Origin: Haloechinothrix sp033042135
GTDB lineage: Bacteria; Actinomycetota; Actinomycetes; Mycobacteriales; Pseudonocardiaceae
NCBI RefSeq assembly: GCF_033042135.1
Contig: NZ_WBXM01000001.1
Location: 186,001 to 250,000 of the forward strand
Direction: 5' to 3'
Length of the DNA stretch: 64,000 bases
The notes beneath the pieces are model-generated. The model made no database searches. It was not told the DNA's origin and was given only the letters and a program-made list of their open reading frames with translations. Within the stretch, counting starts at the first letter, position 1. The number at the start of each line of letters is the position of its first letter. Of this stretch, positions 17,603 through 26,625 are shown in pieces. The position numbers and the translations under genes are program-made.

Positions 17603-18846
17603 CACTCCTCACCTGCCGTGCTCGCGAATCCCGCGAGGTAAGACAGGTAGCTGTCACGTTGCGCGTCGAGGACCGGGGATGGGTCGGCGTAAACGTTCGA
17701 GAAGATCCGTTCCGGCGGCGGGTCGGCCATGTTCACGCAGTAATCCCGCAGATCGGCGGCGAACTCGTCGGCCTCGGCGTCGATGGCGTCGAAGAAGTCC
17801 TGGTCCGCACCCGAGGTGCGGCTCAGGTGCGCGCGTACCCGTTCGATCGGGTCCTTCAACCGCCAGGCTTCCAGCTCATCGGTGAGCCGGTAACGGGTGG
17901 GATCGTCCGAGGTGGTGTGCGCGTCCATGCGATACGTGAACGCCTCGATCAGCACCGGGCCGTTGCCGTTGCGGCAGGTGTGCAACGCCCAGCGGGTGAC
18001 GGCGAGGCAAGCGAGCACATCGTTGCCGTCCACCCGCACGCCGGGGAAGCCGTACCCTCTGGCGCGCTGGTACAGCGGCAACCGGGATTGCCGCTCGGTC
18101 GGCTCCGAGATCGCCCACTGGTTGTTCTGGCAGAAGAACACCACAGGGGCGTCGTATACCGAGGCCCAGACGAAGCCCTCGTGCACATCGCCCTGACTGG
18201 TCGCGCCGTCGCCGAAGTAGGCGATGGTGGCTTCGTCGGTACTCGCCGAAGCACCGCCCGCGCCGTTATCGGAGCCGTTGCCGACCTTGCCGTCGAACTT
18301 CTGCCCCATGGCATAGCCGGTCGCGTTGAGGACCTGGTTGCCGATGACGATCGTGTAGGGATGCAGCTTGCTGCCCTGGAAGTCCCAGTCTCCCTGGTCC
18401 GAGCAGCGGAAGATGCCGAGGATCTCCTTCAGGTCGACGCCCCGCGCCCACGCCACTCCGTGCTCGCGGTAGCTCGGGAAGGCCATGTCCTGGGGCTGCA
18501 GCGCACGGCCCGAGCCGATCTGCGCGGCCTCCTGGCCGAGTAACGGGACCCAGATCCCCAGCTGTCCCTGCCGTTGCAGGGCATTGGCCTCGCGGTCCGC
18601 CCTGCGCACGAGCACCATGTCGCGGTAGAGCCCGCGAAGCTGCTCGGCATCGACGTCCGTGATGAAGCCGTCGAAGATCGGAGAGGCGACTCGTTCCCCT
18701 TCCGGGGTGAGTAGCTGTGTGAGTTCGGTGCCACCTTCTGTGGTTGCACGCAAGCCCGCGATCACCTGTTCGGGGGTCGGTTGAGCCGCTGTGGCGGCTG
18801 GCACCGCCCCTGGCTCCGGGTGCGTCCACGTCTCAGGGGACGACAT
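17602..18846 (-). CDS. bkdA: Branched-chain 2-oxoacid dehydrogenase E1 alpha
   Basis: 414 residues. The thiamine diphosphate motif is clear: GDGATSQGDVHEG near residue 200 ending in NNQWAIS near 230. The regulatory loop segment (YRMDAHTTSDDPTRYR) is present, as in actinobacterial E1 alpha. N-terminal 40 residues are variable. First gene of bkdABC; its promoter should lie in the 513-bp gap upstream. No Lrp-type regulator is adjacent. Confidence 0.95.
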   Translation of the reverse strand: MSSPETWTHPEPGAVPAATAAQPTPEQVIAGLRATTEGGTELTQLLTPEGERVASPIFDGFITDVDAEQLRGLYRDMVLVRRADREANALQRQGQLGIWVPLLGQEAAQIGSGRALQPQDMAFPSYREHGVAWARGVDLKEILGIFRCSDQGDWDFQGSKLHPYTIVIGNQVLNATGYAMGQKFDGKVGNGSDNGAGGASASTDEATIAYFGDGATSQGDVHEGFVWASVYDAPVVFFCQNNQWAISEPTERQSRLPLYQRARGYGFPGVRVDGNDVLACLAVTRWALHTCRNGNGPVLIEAFTYRMDAHTTSDDPTRYRLTDELEAWRLKDPIERVRAHLSRTSGADQDFFDAIDAEADEFAADLRDYCVNMADPPPERIFSNVYADPSPVLDAQRDSYLSYLAGFASTAGEE

Positions 18847-19359
18847 GCATGATCTCCTTTGCCACCGGTCGCACGCCCGCTTGTGGCAGGCGCTGTGACT
18901 GTGTCGTGAGCCCCCCTGTGATGTCCCGTTGGGTGTTCGGGAACAAGGTGGAAGGCCCTCGGCGGCCCGCGGGCGGCCCGCCGACGCTGACGGTTCGTGT
19001 GCCCCGGTCGCTCGCCGAGACCGGGTTCCACTATTCGGTTATGGGGTTGTGGCTCACATCCTGGCATGAGTGACCGGTATGCGGGCAGTAGTTGACATGG
19101 ATTCGTTGCCGAAGCTCGTCTGTGAGCAGCGCAAACTAGTCGGATTCCCGACGATGGGTTTACCGAGCTTCGCTACGGCGACCGTCGGAGTGCCGAGTGC
19201 TCGACACGGTGAAGAGTGCTGATCACTGCGGGTGAGCGTGCCGCACGTCCGGGAAGACGTGGCGTCACCCGCCTGTACCCCGCCCCGGCAGCGCTTATCC
19301 GTGGATGCACCGTCGCATGATGATGTGACTTGCATCACTCATTGGCGCTGGAGTGTGGT
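18847..19359. other. Divergent intergenic region, bkdA / M20 peptidase
   Basis: 513 bp with no gene I can support. It must hold the promoters of bkdA (leftward) and the peptidase (rightward). A TTGACA hexamer occurs at 19092-19097, but no matching -10 box is evident. A GC-rich inverted repeat lies near 18960-18985. Short open frames here have no ribosome site or recognisable content. Confidence 0.5.
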
Positions 19360-20811
19360 ATGGCACCATACGAGCCCGTGGAACACGGTGAGGTCGAGCG
19401 ATACGTGCGCCAGGTCTGGGACTCCGACATCGTCGGCAGCCTGAGCGAGTTGATCCGCATCCCCGCGTTGTCGCCCGCGTTCGACGGCGACTGGGCGGCC
19501 GGCGGCCATCTCAGGGCGGCCGCCGAGCACGTGCGCGCGTGGTTCGCCGCGCGCGAGATCCCCGGGGCGACCGCGGAGATCATCGAACTGGACGGACGCT
19601 CCCCCGTGCTGCTGCTCGACGTGCCCGCCACCGACGGGGCCACCGAGCAGTCCGGTGGGGCGGCGGGAACCGTGCTGCTGTACGGCCACCTGGACAAGCA
19701 GCCCCCCGGCGGACAGTGGTCGGAGGGCCTGGACCCGTGGACGCCGGTGCTGCGTGACGGCAGGCTTTACGGCAGGGGTGCGGCCGACGACGGCTACGCG
19801 GGATACGCGGCCGTCGCCGCGCTGGAGGCGGTGCGGCAGGCCTCGGGCAGCCACGCGCGTGCGGTGGTGTTGCTGGAGACCGCGGAGGAATCCGGGAGCC
19901 CGGACCTTCCCGCCTACCTCACCTACCTCGCCGACCGCCTCGGCGACGTGCGGTTGGTGGTGTGCCTGGACTCGGGAGGCAGTGACTACCGGCGGCTGTG
20001 GCTGACCACCAGCTTGCGTGGGTTGGCGCAGCAGACCGTGACGGTGCGAGTGTTGCACTCCGGGCAGCACTCGGGGCTGGCCAGCGGTGCGGTGCCGAGC
20101 TCGTTCCGGGTGGTGCGCACGTTGCTCGAGCGCATCGAGCGAGCGGAGACCGGCGAGATCACCCTGTCCGAGCTGAACGTGACGATCCCGGAGCATCGCA
20201 GGAAGGAGGCGGAGCGGGCGGTCGCCGCGGTGCCGGGCGCCGCTGGCGGCGCGTTGCCGCTGGCGCCGGGTGTGCGGCTGGTGACCAGCGACGAGGTGGA
20301 GCTGCTGCTGAACACCACCTGGCGGCCGACGCTCTCGGTAATCGGTGCGAGTGGCCTGCCCGAACCCGCCGAGGCGGGCAACGTGCTGCGGGCCGAGACC
20401 ACGCTCGCGCTGAGCTTCCGACTACCGCCCACCGCCGACTCGGCCGCTGCGCTCGCCGCGATCCAGCGGGCGCTGACCACGGACGTGCCGTACGGCGCGG
20501 TCGTCGAGCTCTCCGGCGGGGAGCACGCCGACGGCTGGGACGCTCCCGCCCCCGCTTCGTGGTTGTCGGCCGCGCTGGACGGGGTCAGCGACGCCGTGTT
20601 CGACGAGCCGTGGCTCGGTGTCGGGCTGGGCGGATCCATCCCGTTCATGGGGATGCTGGGCAAGCGGTACCCACGGGCGCAGTTCCTGGTGACCGGAGCG
20701 CTCGGACCCGACTCGAACGCGCACGTGCCGGACGAGTCACTGCACCTCGACCAGGCCAGGCGAGTCACCCAGGCCGTGGCCCACCTGCTGCACGCGCACG
20801 CTACGGCCTGA
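19360..20811 (+). CDS. M20 family metallopeptidase (dipeptidase-like)
   Basis: 483 residues from ATG 19360, with GGAG 8 nt upstream; 10 further codons are open before it. The M20 metal site is seen in order: LLYGHLDKQPP (His), GRGAADDGYAG (Asp), ETAEESGSPD (Glu-Glu) and a C-terminal His region (GPDSNAHVPDE). The central lid (dimerisation) domain spans about 195-370. It would hydrolyse dipeptides or acylated amino acids in the cytoplasm. The following ABC transporter is for polar amino acids, so uptake and peptide use may be linked (inference). Confidence 0.9.
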   Translation: MAPYEPVEHGEVERYVRQVWDSDIVGSLSELIRIPALSPAFDGDWAAGGHLRAAAEHVRAWFAAREIPGATAEIIELDGRSPVLLLDVPATDGATEQSGGAAGTVLLYGHLDKQPPGGQWSEGLDPWTPVLRDGRLYGRGAADDGYAGYAAVAALEAVRQASGSHARAVVLLETAEESGSPDLPAYLTYLADRLGDVRLVVCLDSGGSDYRRLWLTTSLRGLAQQTVTVRVLHSGQHSGLASGAVPSSFRVVRTLLERIERAETGEITLSELNVTIPEHRRKEAERAVAAVPGAAGGALPLAPGVRLVTSDEVELLLNTTWRPTLSVIGASGLPEPAEAGNVLRAETTLALSFRLPPTADSAAALAAIQRALTTDVPYGAVVELSGGEHADGWDAPAPASWLSAALDGVSDAVFDEPWLGVGLGGSIPFMGMLGKRYPRAQFLVTGALGPDSNAHVPDESLHLDQARRVTQAVAHLLHAHATA

Positions 20812-20911
20812 TGGGGTGGCACAGGTTGCGACTGGGACACGGCCCTTACCCCCTGATAAGGGCGAATGGCAGGATTTGTCTACCGAATATTCACCGAGAA
20901 GGAGTACTGCC

Positions 20912-21751
20912 GTGACGCGCAACATCCTGCTCCGCAGACTTGCCCTGATACCGGCGTTCGCACTGGCCGTCACCGCGGCCGCGTGCGGCGAGGATGCCAC
21001 CGACGAGGACGCTGATAACGACGTCGACGCGGCTGCCGAGGAGATCGACCTGGTCAACCCTGGGCAGCTCACCGTATGCACCAACCTGCCCTACGAGCCG
21101 TTCCAGTTCGAGTCCGACGGCGAGATCGTCGGCTTCGACGTGGATCTGATGGACCTCGTCGCGGAGCGGATCGGCGTGGAGCAGGAGCTCGTCGACATCG
21201 AGTTCGACATGATCCAGAGTGGAGCCGCACTGAACGCGGGCCAGTGCGATGTCGGTGCGGCCGCCATGACGATCCTGCCGGAGCGGGAGGAGAACCTGGA
21301 CTTCTCCGACCCGTACTTCGACGAGGTGCTGGGGCTGATGGTCGCGCAGGACTCGGACGTGACGAGCCTCGACGACGTGCGCGAGCAGGAGCTCACGCTC
21401 GGCGTGCAGGCGGGCACCACGAGCCTCGACCACGCCGAGGAGGAGGGCTTCGAGCCGCACGAGTTCCCGAACGCGGGCGCCCAGTTGCAGGCGTTGCAGG
21501 CGGGCACCATCGACGTGGCACTTCAGGACCTGCCGGTGGTGGAGAACAACTGGCTGGAGAACCCGGACATCGCCGAGCAGTTCGAGCTGGCCGAGGTGAT
21601 CGACCTGGACGCGCAGTACGGCTTCGGGCTGCGCAAGGACGGCAACCCCGAACTGCTCGCGGTGATCAACGACGTGCTCGCCGAGGCTCGTGACGACGGC
21701 ACCTACGCCGAGATCTTCGAGGACTGGTTCGGCGCTCCTCCCACGGAGTAA
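20912..21751 (+). CDS. Polar amino-acid ABC transporter, substrate-binding lipoprotein
   Basis: 279 residues from GTG 20912, with AAGGAG 8 nt upstream. The signal peptide ends at Cys25 (VTAAAC). After an acidic linker (DATDEDADNDVD) comes the SBP_bac_3 fold: LTVCTNLPYEPFQFE, GFDVDLMDLVAERIG, QCDVGAAAMTILPERE and FSDPYF. It binds an amino acid outside the membrane; the exact ligand is not readable. First gene of a three-gene transporter operon. Confidence 0.95.
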   Translation: MTRNILLRRLALIPAFALAVTAAACGEDATDEDADNDVDAAAEEIDLVNPGQLTVCTNLPYEPFQFESDGEIVGFDVDLMDLVAERIGVEQELVDIEFDMIQSGAALNAGQCDVGAAAMTILPEREENLDFSDPYFDEVLGLMVAQDSDVTSLDDVREQELTLGVQAGTTSLDHAEEEGFEPHEFPNAGAQLQALQAGTIDVALQDLPVVENNWLENPDIAEQFELAEVIDLDAQYGFGLRKDGNPELLAVINDVLAEARDDGTYAEIFEDWFGAPPTE

Positions 21752-21763
21752 GGCGCTAGCCGG

Positions 21764-22615
21764 ATGACGAGCTCGGATACACTCGCTGAACCGAGCGGGC
21801 ACCCCCTGCCCGGGCAAGCCCGGTTCAGCCCGCGCAAACGCAGGCAGATCAGCCAGGGCGTGCAGTACGCGGCCTTCGTGGCCGTGGTGTTCGCCCTGGT
21901 CGTGGTCGCCGACTGGGAGCGGATCCAGCAGGGGTTCTTTGACGGCACCTCCGCGGCGGCGATGCTGCCGGAGCTGTTCACGGTGGCGTTGCGGAACACC
22001 GTGATCTACACGATCTGCGGCTACATCTTCGGGTTCATACTCGGCCTGGTTGTCGCGATGATGCGGCTGTCGTCGGCGGCGCCGAACCGGCTGGTGGCGC
22101 TGGTGTTCATCGAGATCTTCCGCGGGGTGCCCGCGCTGCTGGTCTTCGTGATCATCGGCTTCGGCCTGCCGACCGCGTTCCCGGAGTTCTCGCTGCCGTT
22201 CGGTATCTACGGCACGGCGACGCTGTCGCTTGGCCTGGTGGCGGCCGCCTACCTGGCCGAGACGTTCCGTGCGGGCATCCAAGCGGTGCCGAAGGGGCAG
22301 ATGGAGGCGGCGCGCTCGCTGGGCATGTCCTACACCCGCGCCATGATCACGATCGTCATCCCGCAAGCGATCCGGATCGTGATCCCGCCGCTGACCAACG
22401 AGCTGATCCTGCTGTTCAAGGATTCCTCGCTGATCTTCGTGCTCGGAGTGACCGCGTCCACCGTGGAGCTCACCAAGTTCGGACGCGACGTGTCCATGGA
22501 GTTCGCGACCTCGACGCCGCTGCTGCTCGCGGGTGTGAGCTACCTGGCGATCACGGTGCCGCTCGGTTACGCGGTGCGCACGCTGGAAGCACGTCAAGCA
22601 AGGGAGCGCCGGTGA
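21764..22615 (+). CDS. Polar amino-acid ABC transporter, permease
   Basis: 283 residues, about five membrane segments from residue 30, with the HisM/GluC-type EAA loop EAARSLGMSYTRAMITIVIPQ near residue 185 and LTNELILLFKDSSL after it. A hydrophilic N-terminal 30-residue tail precedes the first segment. It begins 12 nt after the binding protein and overlaps the ATPase gene by 4 nt. Only one permease is present, so it probably acts as a homodimer. Confidence 0.95.
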   Translation: MTSSDTLAEPSGHPLPGQARFSPRKRRQISQGVQYAAFVAVVFALVVVADWERIQQGFFDGTSAAAMLPELFTVALRNTVIYTICGYIFGFILGLVVAMMRLSSAAPNRLVALVFIEIFRGVPALLVFVIIGFGLPTAFPEFSLPFGIYGTATLSLGLVAAAYLAETFRAGIQAVPKGQMEAARSLGMSYTRAMITIVIPQAIRIVIPPLTNELILLFKDSSLIFVLGVTASTVELTKFGRDVSMEFATSTPLLLAGVSYLAITVPLGYAVRTLEARQARERR

Positions 22616-23391
22616 CCGCCACCTACGATGAGCTGCAACCACGGCACATGGTCGAGCTGCACGGGCTGTCCAAATCCTTCGGTGACCTCGAGGTGCTCTC
22701 CGGTATCGACGTGACCGTCGATACCGGAGAGGTCGTCTGCATCATCGGACCGTCGGGATCCGGTAAGTCGACGTTGCTGCGATGCGTGAACCTGCTGGAG
22801 CAACCGAGCAAGGGGAGCGTCTTCGTGGCTGGGGTGGAGTTGACCCACCGCGACGTGGACATCGACGCCGCCCGCCGGATGCTCGGCATGGTCTTCCAGC
22901 AGTTCAACCTGTTCGGGCACCTGAGCGTGCTGGATAACGTGTCGATCGCGCAGCGCAAGGTGCTGCGCCGCGGCAAGGTCGAGGCCGAGCGGATCGCGAT
23001 GGACAACCTCGCGAAGGTCGGGGTCGCGGATAAGGCCTCGGCCTACCCCGCGCACCTGTCCGGAGGCCAGCAACAGCGGGTGGCGATCGCGCGGGCGCTG
23101 TCGATGAACCCGAAGGTGATGTTGTTCGACGAGCCCACCTCGGCGCTGGATCCGGAGCTCGTCGGCGACGTGCTCGGCGCCATGCGGCAACTCGCCGAGG
23201 AGGGCATGACCATGCTGGTCGTCACCCACGAGATGCAGTTCGCCCGCGAAGTCGCCGACAGGGTGCTGTTCATGGACCGCGGCATGCTCATCGAACAGGG
23301 TCCGCCTTCGCGTGTGATCGGCGACCCCAGTCACGAACGCACCCGCACCTTCCTCGCCAGGGTCCTCGACCCCGCCCACGTCGACGAGTAG
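22612..23391 (+). CDS. Polar amino-acid ABC transporter, ATP-binding protein
   Basis: 259 residues from GTG 22612 (GTGA overlap). Walker A at residues 46-53 (GPSGSGKS), Q-loop VFQQFNLFGH, signature LSGGQQQRVAIARAL, Walker B VMLFDEPTSALD and the switch His in VVTHEM. It closely follows the GlnQ/HisP pattern. It completes the importer; a family-2 palindrome lies 10 bp after its stop. Confidence 0.96.
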   Translation: MTATYDELQPRHMVELHGLSKSFGDLEVLSGIDVTVDTGEVVCIIGPSGSGKSTLLRCVNLLEQPSKGSVFVAGVELTHRDVDIDAARRMLGMVFQQFNLFGHLSVLDNVSIAQRKVLRRGKVEAERIAMDNLAKVGVADKASAYPAHLSGGQQQRVAIARALSMNPKVMLFDEPTSALDPELVGDVLGAMRQLAEEGMTMLVVTHEMQFAREVADRVLFMDRGMLIEQGPPSRVIGDPSHERTRTFLARVLDPAHVDE

Positions 23392-23400
23392 GCGTCGGGT

Positions 23401-23457
23401 GCGAGCCGAAGGCCTCCTTCGGTACATATGCGGTAGCCGGGGAGTCCTTCGGCTCGC
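23401..23457. terminator. Family-2 nested palindrome, copy 1
   Basis: Arms of 17 nt (GCGAGCCGAAGGCCTCC and its near-complement at the right end, one mismatch) about 10 bp after the ABC transporter operon. The left half also folds alone (GCCGAAGG with CCTTCGGT). Related copies occur at 48352, 48429, 61687 and 62886, always at gene 3' ends. Confidence 0.75.
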
Positions 23458-23529
23458 CACTCACTCGCGGGGAACCGGGACACGTGCGCATCCGTCCATA
23501 GCTTTGTGACGGATCGGAGGCGAGCGTGC

Positions 23530-26007
23530 ATGGCGAGTGACTACGACACGACACCCGTCGGTGCGGGCAACGGCGAGGTGGAGCGGTACGACCCGTTCGC
23601 GGGGCCGGACGTCCGTTTCGAGGTCAAGGCCTCCGACATCGTCGCGGAGTTGACCGACCCGAAGTCGGGCGGTTGGCTGCGCAGGCGGGGACAGGACACC
23701 AACGCGCCCATTTTCGAGCGGCGGGGGTGCTACATCACCGGCACGCTGGATCTACGCGGGGCCGATCTAGATGTGCTGCTGCGGTTCCACGATTGCCGCT
23801 TCGAGAACCCGCCCGATGTTCGCGAGGCGCGGCTGCTCGGGTTGATCTTCCAGCGCTGCTGGCTGCCTGCGCTCAAGGCGAGGAACTTGCGCAGCCACAA
23901 CGATGTGCGGCTGATCGACTGCCAGGTCGTCGCCGCGGACGACCGGGCGATGACGGCGATGGGCCAGGGCGAGTCGATGCCCTCACGCAGTCCACAGGCG
24001 GCAGCGGTGAACCTTACCGACGCGGCCGTTGATGGGTCGGTGGTGCTGACCGGTAGCTCCCTGCACAACACCGGGAACGTGGCGATGCACGCCGCTCGCC
24101 TGCGGGTCAGCGGGGCATTGCTGGCGAACCGGCTGATGAGCCGGGGAGAGATCCGCATGCCGGGGGTGCGTACCGGCGGCAACATCGACCTGTCCGGGGC
24201 GCAGCTGCACAGCCTCGACAGGGTCGCGCTCGACGCGAGCGGCGCCAGCGTGGGCGGGCTACTGATCTGCGAGCCGCACCAGCACGACGGGAACGGGGAG
24301 GTGGCAACGCAGGGTGGCGGACAGCACCCGTTCCTCACGTGGGGGGCGGTGTTCCTCCAACACACCCGCGTGCACGGTGACCTGCTGCTGCGGGGTGCAC
24401 GGCTGACGATCGACCCGGCAGGGGATCCGCCGTCGCGCAGCTGGAACGATGCCGTCGCCGCGGGGGATCCGGACTTGGATCCGCGCCCCGCGATCGCGGC
24501 CGACCGGTTGCGTGTGGACGGCAACGTCGAGTGTGGTGAGGGCTTCGTCAGCAACGGCACGGTGCGCATGGTCAACGCCATCGTCGGTGGTTCGTTCCAT
24601 CTGGCACGTGGCCGGATCATGGTCCGTCGCGGCAAGCTGCCGCCGTACTACGACCGCGCGGTGCATCTGGACGGTAGCACCATCGGTGGTGATCTCCAGG
24701 CCACCAGCCTGGTCGCGGCAGGCCAGCTGCGGCTCGGTGATCTGGAGATCGGTGGGAACTTGCTGGCGAAAGGGATGCGACTGAACCATCCCGATCGGGA
24801 CGCGGTGGCCGCTCCTCGTGCGTCGGTCAAAGGCAGCGTCGACCTCAGCGCCAGCATGATCGTCGGGACCGTGCACATGCAGGGAATCCAGGTCGGTCTC
24901 ACTGTGGAGCTGGCGGGCTGCCGGCTGACCCTGCCTGCGAAGCGGCGGTCCCGGAGCTACTCGCTCGACATGAGTGCCGCTAGCGTCGGTCGCGATCTCC
25001 TGATAGTCCGAGCGAGCTCGAATGAGTTCTCCGCCTGTGGCGGTGTCAACCTCGACGGGGCGTCGGTACGGCGCCGCCTCAGCCTGGCTGGCGCGTGGTT
25101 GAGCTCGCTGCGCGACGGGCAGCTGAGCCGGAGCGACATCGCACTGGACGCCAGCTCCGTGGTCTGCGAAGAGCTGGTGCTCACGCTGGACCGTGAACCG
25201 ACTGGGCGGGTCGTGCTGCGGGGGGCGCACTGCGGCATGCTGGATGACAACGAGTTCCTGTGGCACCCGGACGGCTGGGTCGAGCTGGACGACTTCCGCT
25301 ACGACACGCTGCGCACACCTGTGAAGCTGCGCGCGTCCGAGAAGCTGCTTACACCCGAGAAGCTGCGCACACTCGTGAACCGGAAGAACGCCTCGGGACA
25401 GGAAGACGAGACGGATGCCGCCGCCCAGCAGCCCGGTGTCACGGTGACTAAGCGCATCGACTGGCTGCGGCAGGGGATGAAGCGTTATTACCGGCCGGGT
25501 CCGTACGACCAGCTCGCCACCGTGCTGCGCGCCAGCGGGAACGAGAAGCATGCCGCCATCGTGTCGATGCGCAAACAGCAGTATCGTTACCAGGCGCTGG
25601 CGGAATCCTCGTGGTTCCCCGGTCTGGGGATGCGGCTGTGGAGCTGGATGCAGCGTGTGATGGTCGGTTACGGCCACCGACCGATCCGTGCCGTGGCATG
25701 GTTGCTGGCCCTGCTGGTCGCAGGCAGTCTCTGGTTCGGGCTGGGTTCCGACTCGTGCGTGGACGAACCGGAGCGATTCCAGGTGAACGGCCCCCGCTGC
25801 GTGGTCAACGCCGACGACACCGGGCTGGAGTGGAACCCGGTGCTGCACACGACCGATCTGCTGGTACCTGTCGTGGACTTCGGCCATAAGGGTCGCTGGC
25901 ACATGGGCGGAGCGGACAAGTGGGTGGCTACCGGCTTCACCGCCAGCGGCTGGATCCTGGTCTCCACCGTGGCCGCGGGTCTCACGCGGGCGCTGCGGCG
26001 CACGTGA
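23530..26007 (+). CDS. Large membrane-anchored beta-helix-like repeat protein
   Basis: 825 residues from ATG 23530, with GGAGG 10 nt upstream. Residues about 65-600 are irregular repeats of about 20 residues of the kind GSVVLTGSSLHNTGNVAM, with many short hydrophobic strands, suggesting a right-handed beta-helix related to pentapeptide-repeat or bactofilin-like folds. Two hydrophobic segments follow near residues 720-740 and 800-820, so the C-terminus is in the membrane and the helix in the cytoplasm. Actinobacterial homologues are often called membrane-associated oxidoreductase, but no cofactor motif is visible. Function unknown. Confidence 0.75.
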   Translation: MASDYDTTPVGAGNGEVERYDPFAGPDVRFEVKASDIVAELTDPKSGGWLRRRGQDTNAPIFERRGCYITGTLDLRGADLDVLLRFHDCRFENPPDVREARLLGLIFQRCWLPALKARNLRSHNDVRLIDCQVVAADDRAMTAMGQGESMPSRSPQAAAVNLTDAAVDGSVVLTGSSLHNTGNVAMHAARLRVSGALLANRLMSRGEIRMPGVRTGGNIDLSGAQLHSLDRVALDASGASVGGLLICEPHQHDGNGEVATQGGGQHPFLTWGAVFLQHTRVHGDLLLRGARLTIDPAGDPPSRSWNDAVAAGDPDLDPRPAIAADRLRVDGNVECGEGFVSNGTVRMVNAIVGGSFHLARGRIMVRRGKLPPYYDRAVHLDGSTIGGDLQATSLVAAGQLRLGDLEIGGNLLAKGMRLNHPDRDAVAAPRASVKGSVDLSASMIVGTVHMQGIQVGLTVELAGCRLTLPAKRRSRSYSLDMSAASVGRDLLIVRASSNEFSACGGVNLDGASVRRRLSLAGAWLSSLRDGQLSRSDIALDASSVVCEELVLTLDREPTGRVVLRGAHCGMLDDNEFLWHPDGWVELDDFRYDTLRTPVKLRASEKLLTPEKLRTLVNRKNASGQEDETDAAAQQPGVTVTKRIDWLRQGMKRYYRPGPYDQLATVLRASGNEKHAAIVSMRKQQYRYQALAESSWFPGLGMRLWSWMQRVMVGYGHRPIRAVAWLLALLVAGSLWFGLGSDSCVDEPERFQVNGPRCVVNADDTGLEWNPVLHTTDLLVPVVDFGHKGRWHMGGADKWVATGFTASGWILVSTVAAGLTRALRRT

Positions 26008-26078
26008 CGCCTGCCACTTGGCGCGGCGCCCGCGGTGGCATACCGTTGGTTTCCGGATCGCACCAGTGGAGGGACGAC

Positions 26079-26552
26079 GTGACGGAGACACAGCCGGACG
26101 CATCGGGACAGATCGACATCGCCGCACCGGCCGAGCGGGTATACGACCTGATCAGTGACCCTGGCGCGTTGGCGGAGTGCGCCAGCGAGTACTCCGGGTA
26201 CCGCTGGCTCGGCGGCGCGCAGCGCGCCGAGGTGGGGGCGCGCTTCATGGGCCGCAACAAGAAGAGCTGGGCACGCTGGGTGACGGTGGCGCGCATCACC
26301 GACGCCGACCGGGGTAAGCGGTTCGGTTTCGATGTCACCGCCGGTCCGCTGCGGGCCGCCCACTGGCGGTACGAGATCGAACCCGCTGGGGACGGTGGCT
26401 GCCGGGTCACCGAGAGCACGTGGGATTATCGCCCTAGGAAGCTACGCCCGTTCCTTGATCGCCTTCTCGGAATTCAAGATCGGGCGACCCACAACAAAAC
26501 CAACATCCATTACACTCTGCACAATATTAAAAGCAAAGTAGAGCCTTCTTAA
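26079..26552 (+). CDS. SRPBCC (polyketide cyclase/START-like) protein
   Basis: 157 residues from GTG 26079, with GGAGGG 5 nt upstream. The fold pattern is typical: an N-terminal strand GQIDIAAPAERVYDLISDP, a middle section (GARFMGRNKKSW) and a C-terminal long helix (HNKTNIHYTLHNIKSK). These proteins bind hydrophobic ligands; the ligand is unknown. Its last 80 bp are unusually AT-rich compared with the rest of the gene, and they border the ATP-grasp island. Confidence 0.85.
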   Translation: MTETQPDASGQIDIAAPAERVYDLISDPGALAECASEYSGYRWLGGAQRAEVGARFMGRNKKSWARWVTVARITDADRGKRFGFDVTAGPLRAAHWRYEIEPAGDGGCRVTESTWDYRPRKLRPFLDRLLGIQDRATHNKTNIHYTLHNIKSKVEPS

Positions 26553-26625
26553 AGCGCAGGTAAAGTGGCGCTCTTGTCGGATGCGGTCACCGTGACTTCA
26601 CACGACTCGATTACAATTCGGAAAA
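26465..26625. other. AT-rich left border of the ATP-grasp island
   Basis: From about 26465 to 26625 the base composition drops far below the window norm, with AATATTAAAAGC and CTTCTTAAAG. It includes the SRPBCC 3' end and the 73-bp leader of the first enolase/ATP-grasp gene. This may be a promoter region bound by a silencer such as Lsr2, or an old insertion border. A GGAAAA sequence is the only ribosome-site-like stretch before ATG 26626. Confidence 0.5.

Noticed and set aside
20160..20190. GAGCTGAACGTGACG resembling a family-1 arm
   Set aside because: It lies in the peptidase coding sequence with no complementary arm nearby.
20891..22642. 583-residue minus-strand open frame
   Set aside because: Antisense of the amino-acid ABC transporter genes; His/Arg-rich shadow.
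24259..26127. 622-residue minus-strand open frame
   Set aside because: Antisense to the beta-helix-like protein, no ribosome site, no motif.
26594..26616. TTCACA and TACAAT as a promoter before the first island gene
   Set aside because: The spacing between the two boxes is about 9-11 bp, too short for a sigma-70-type promoter.
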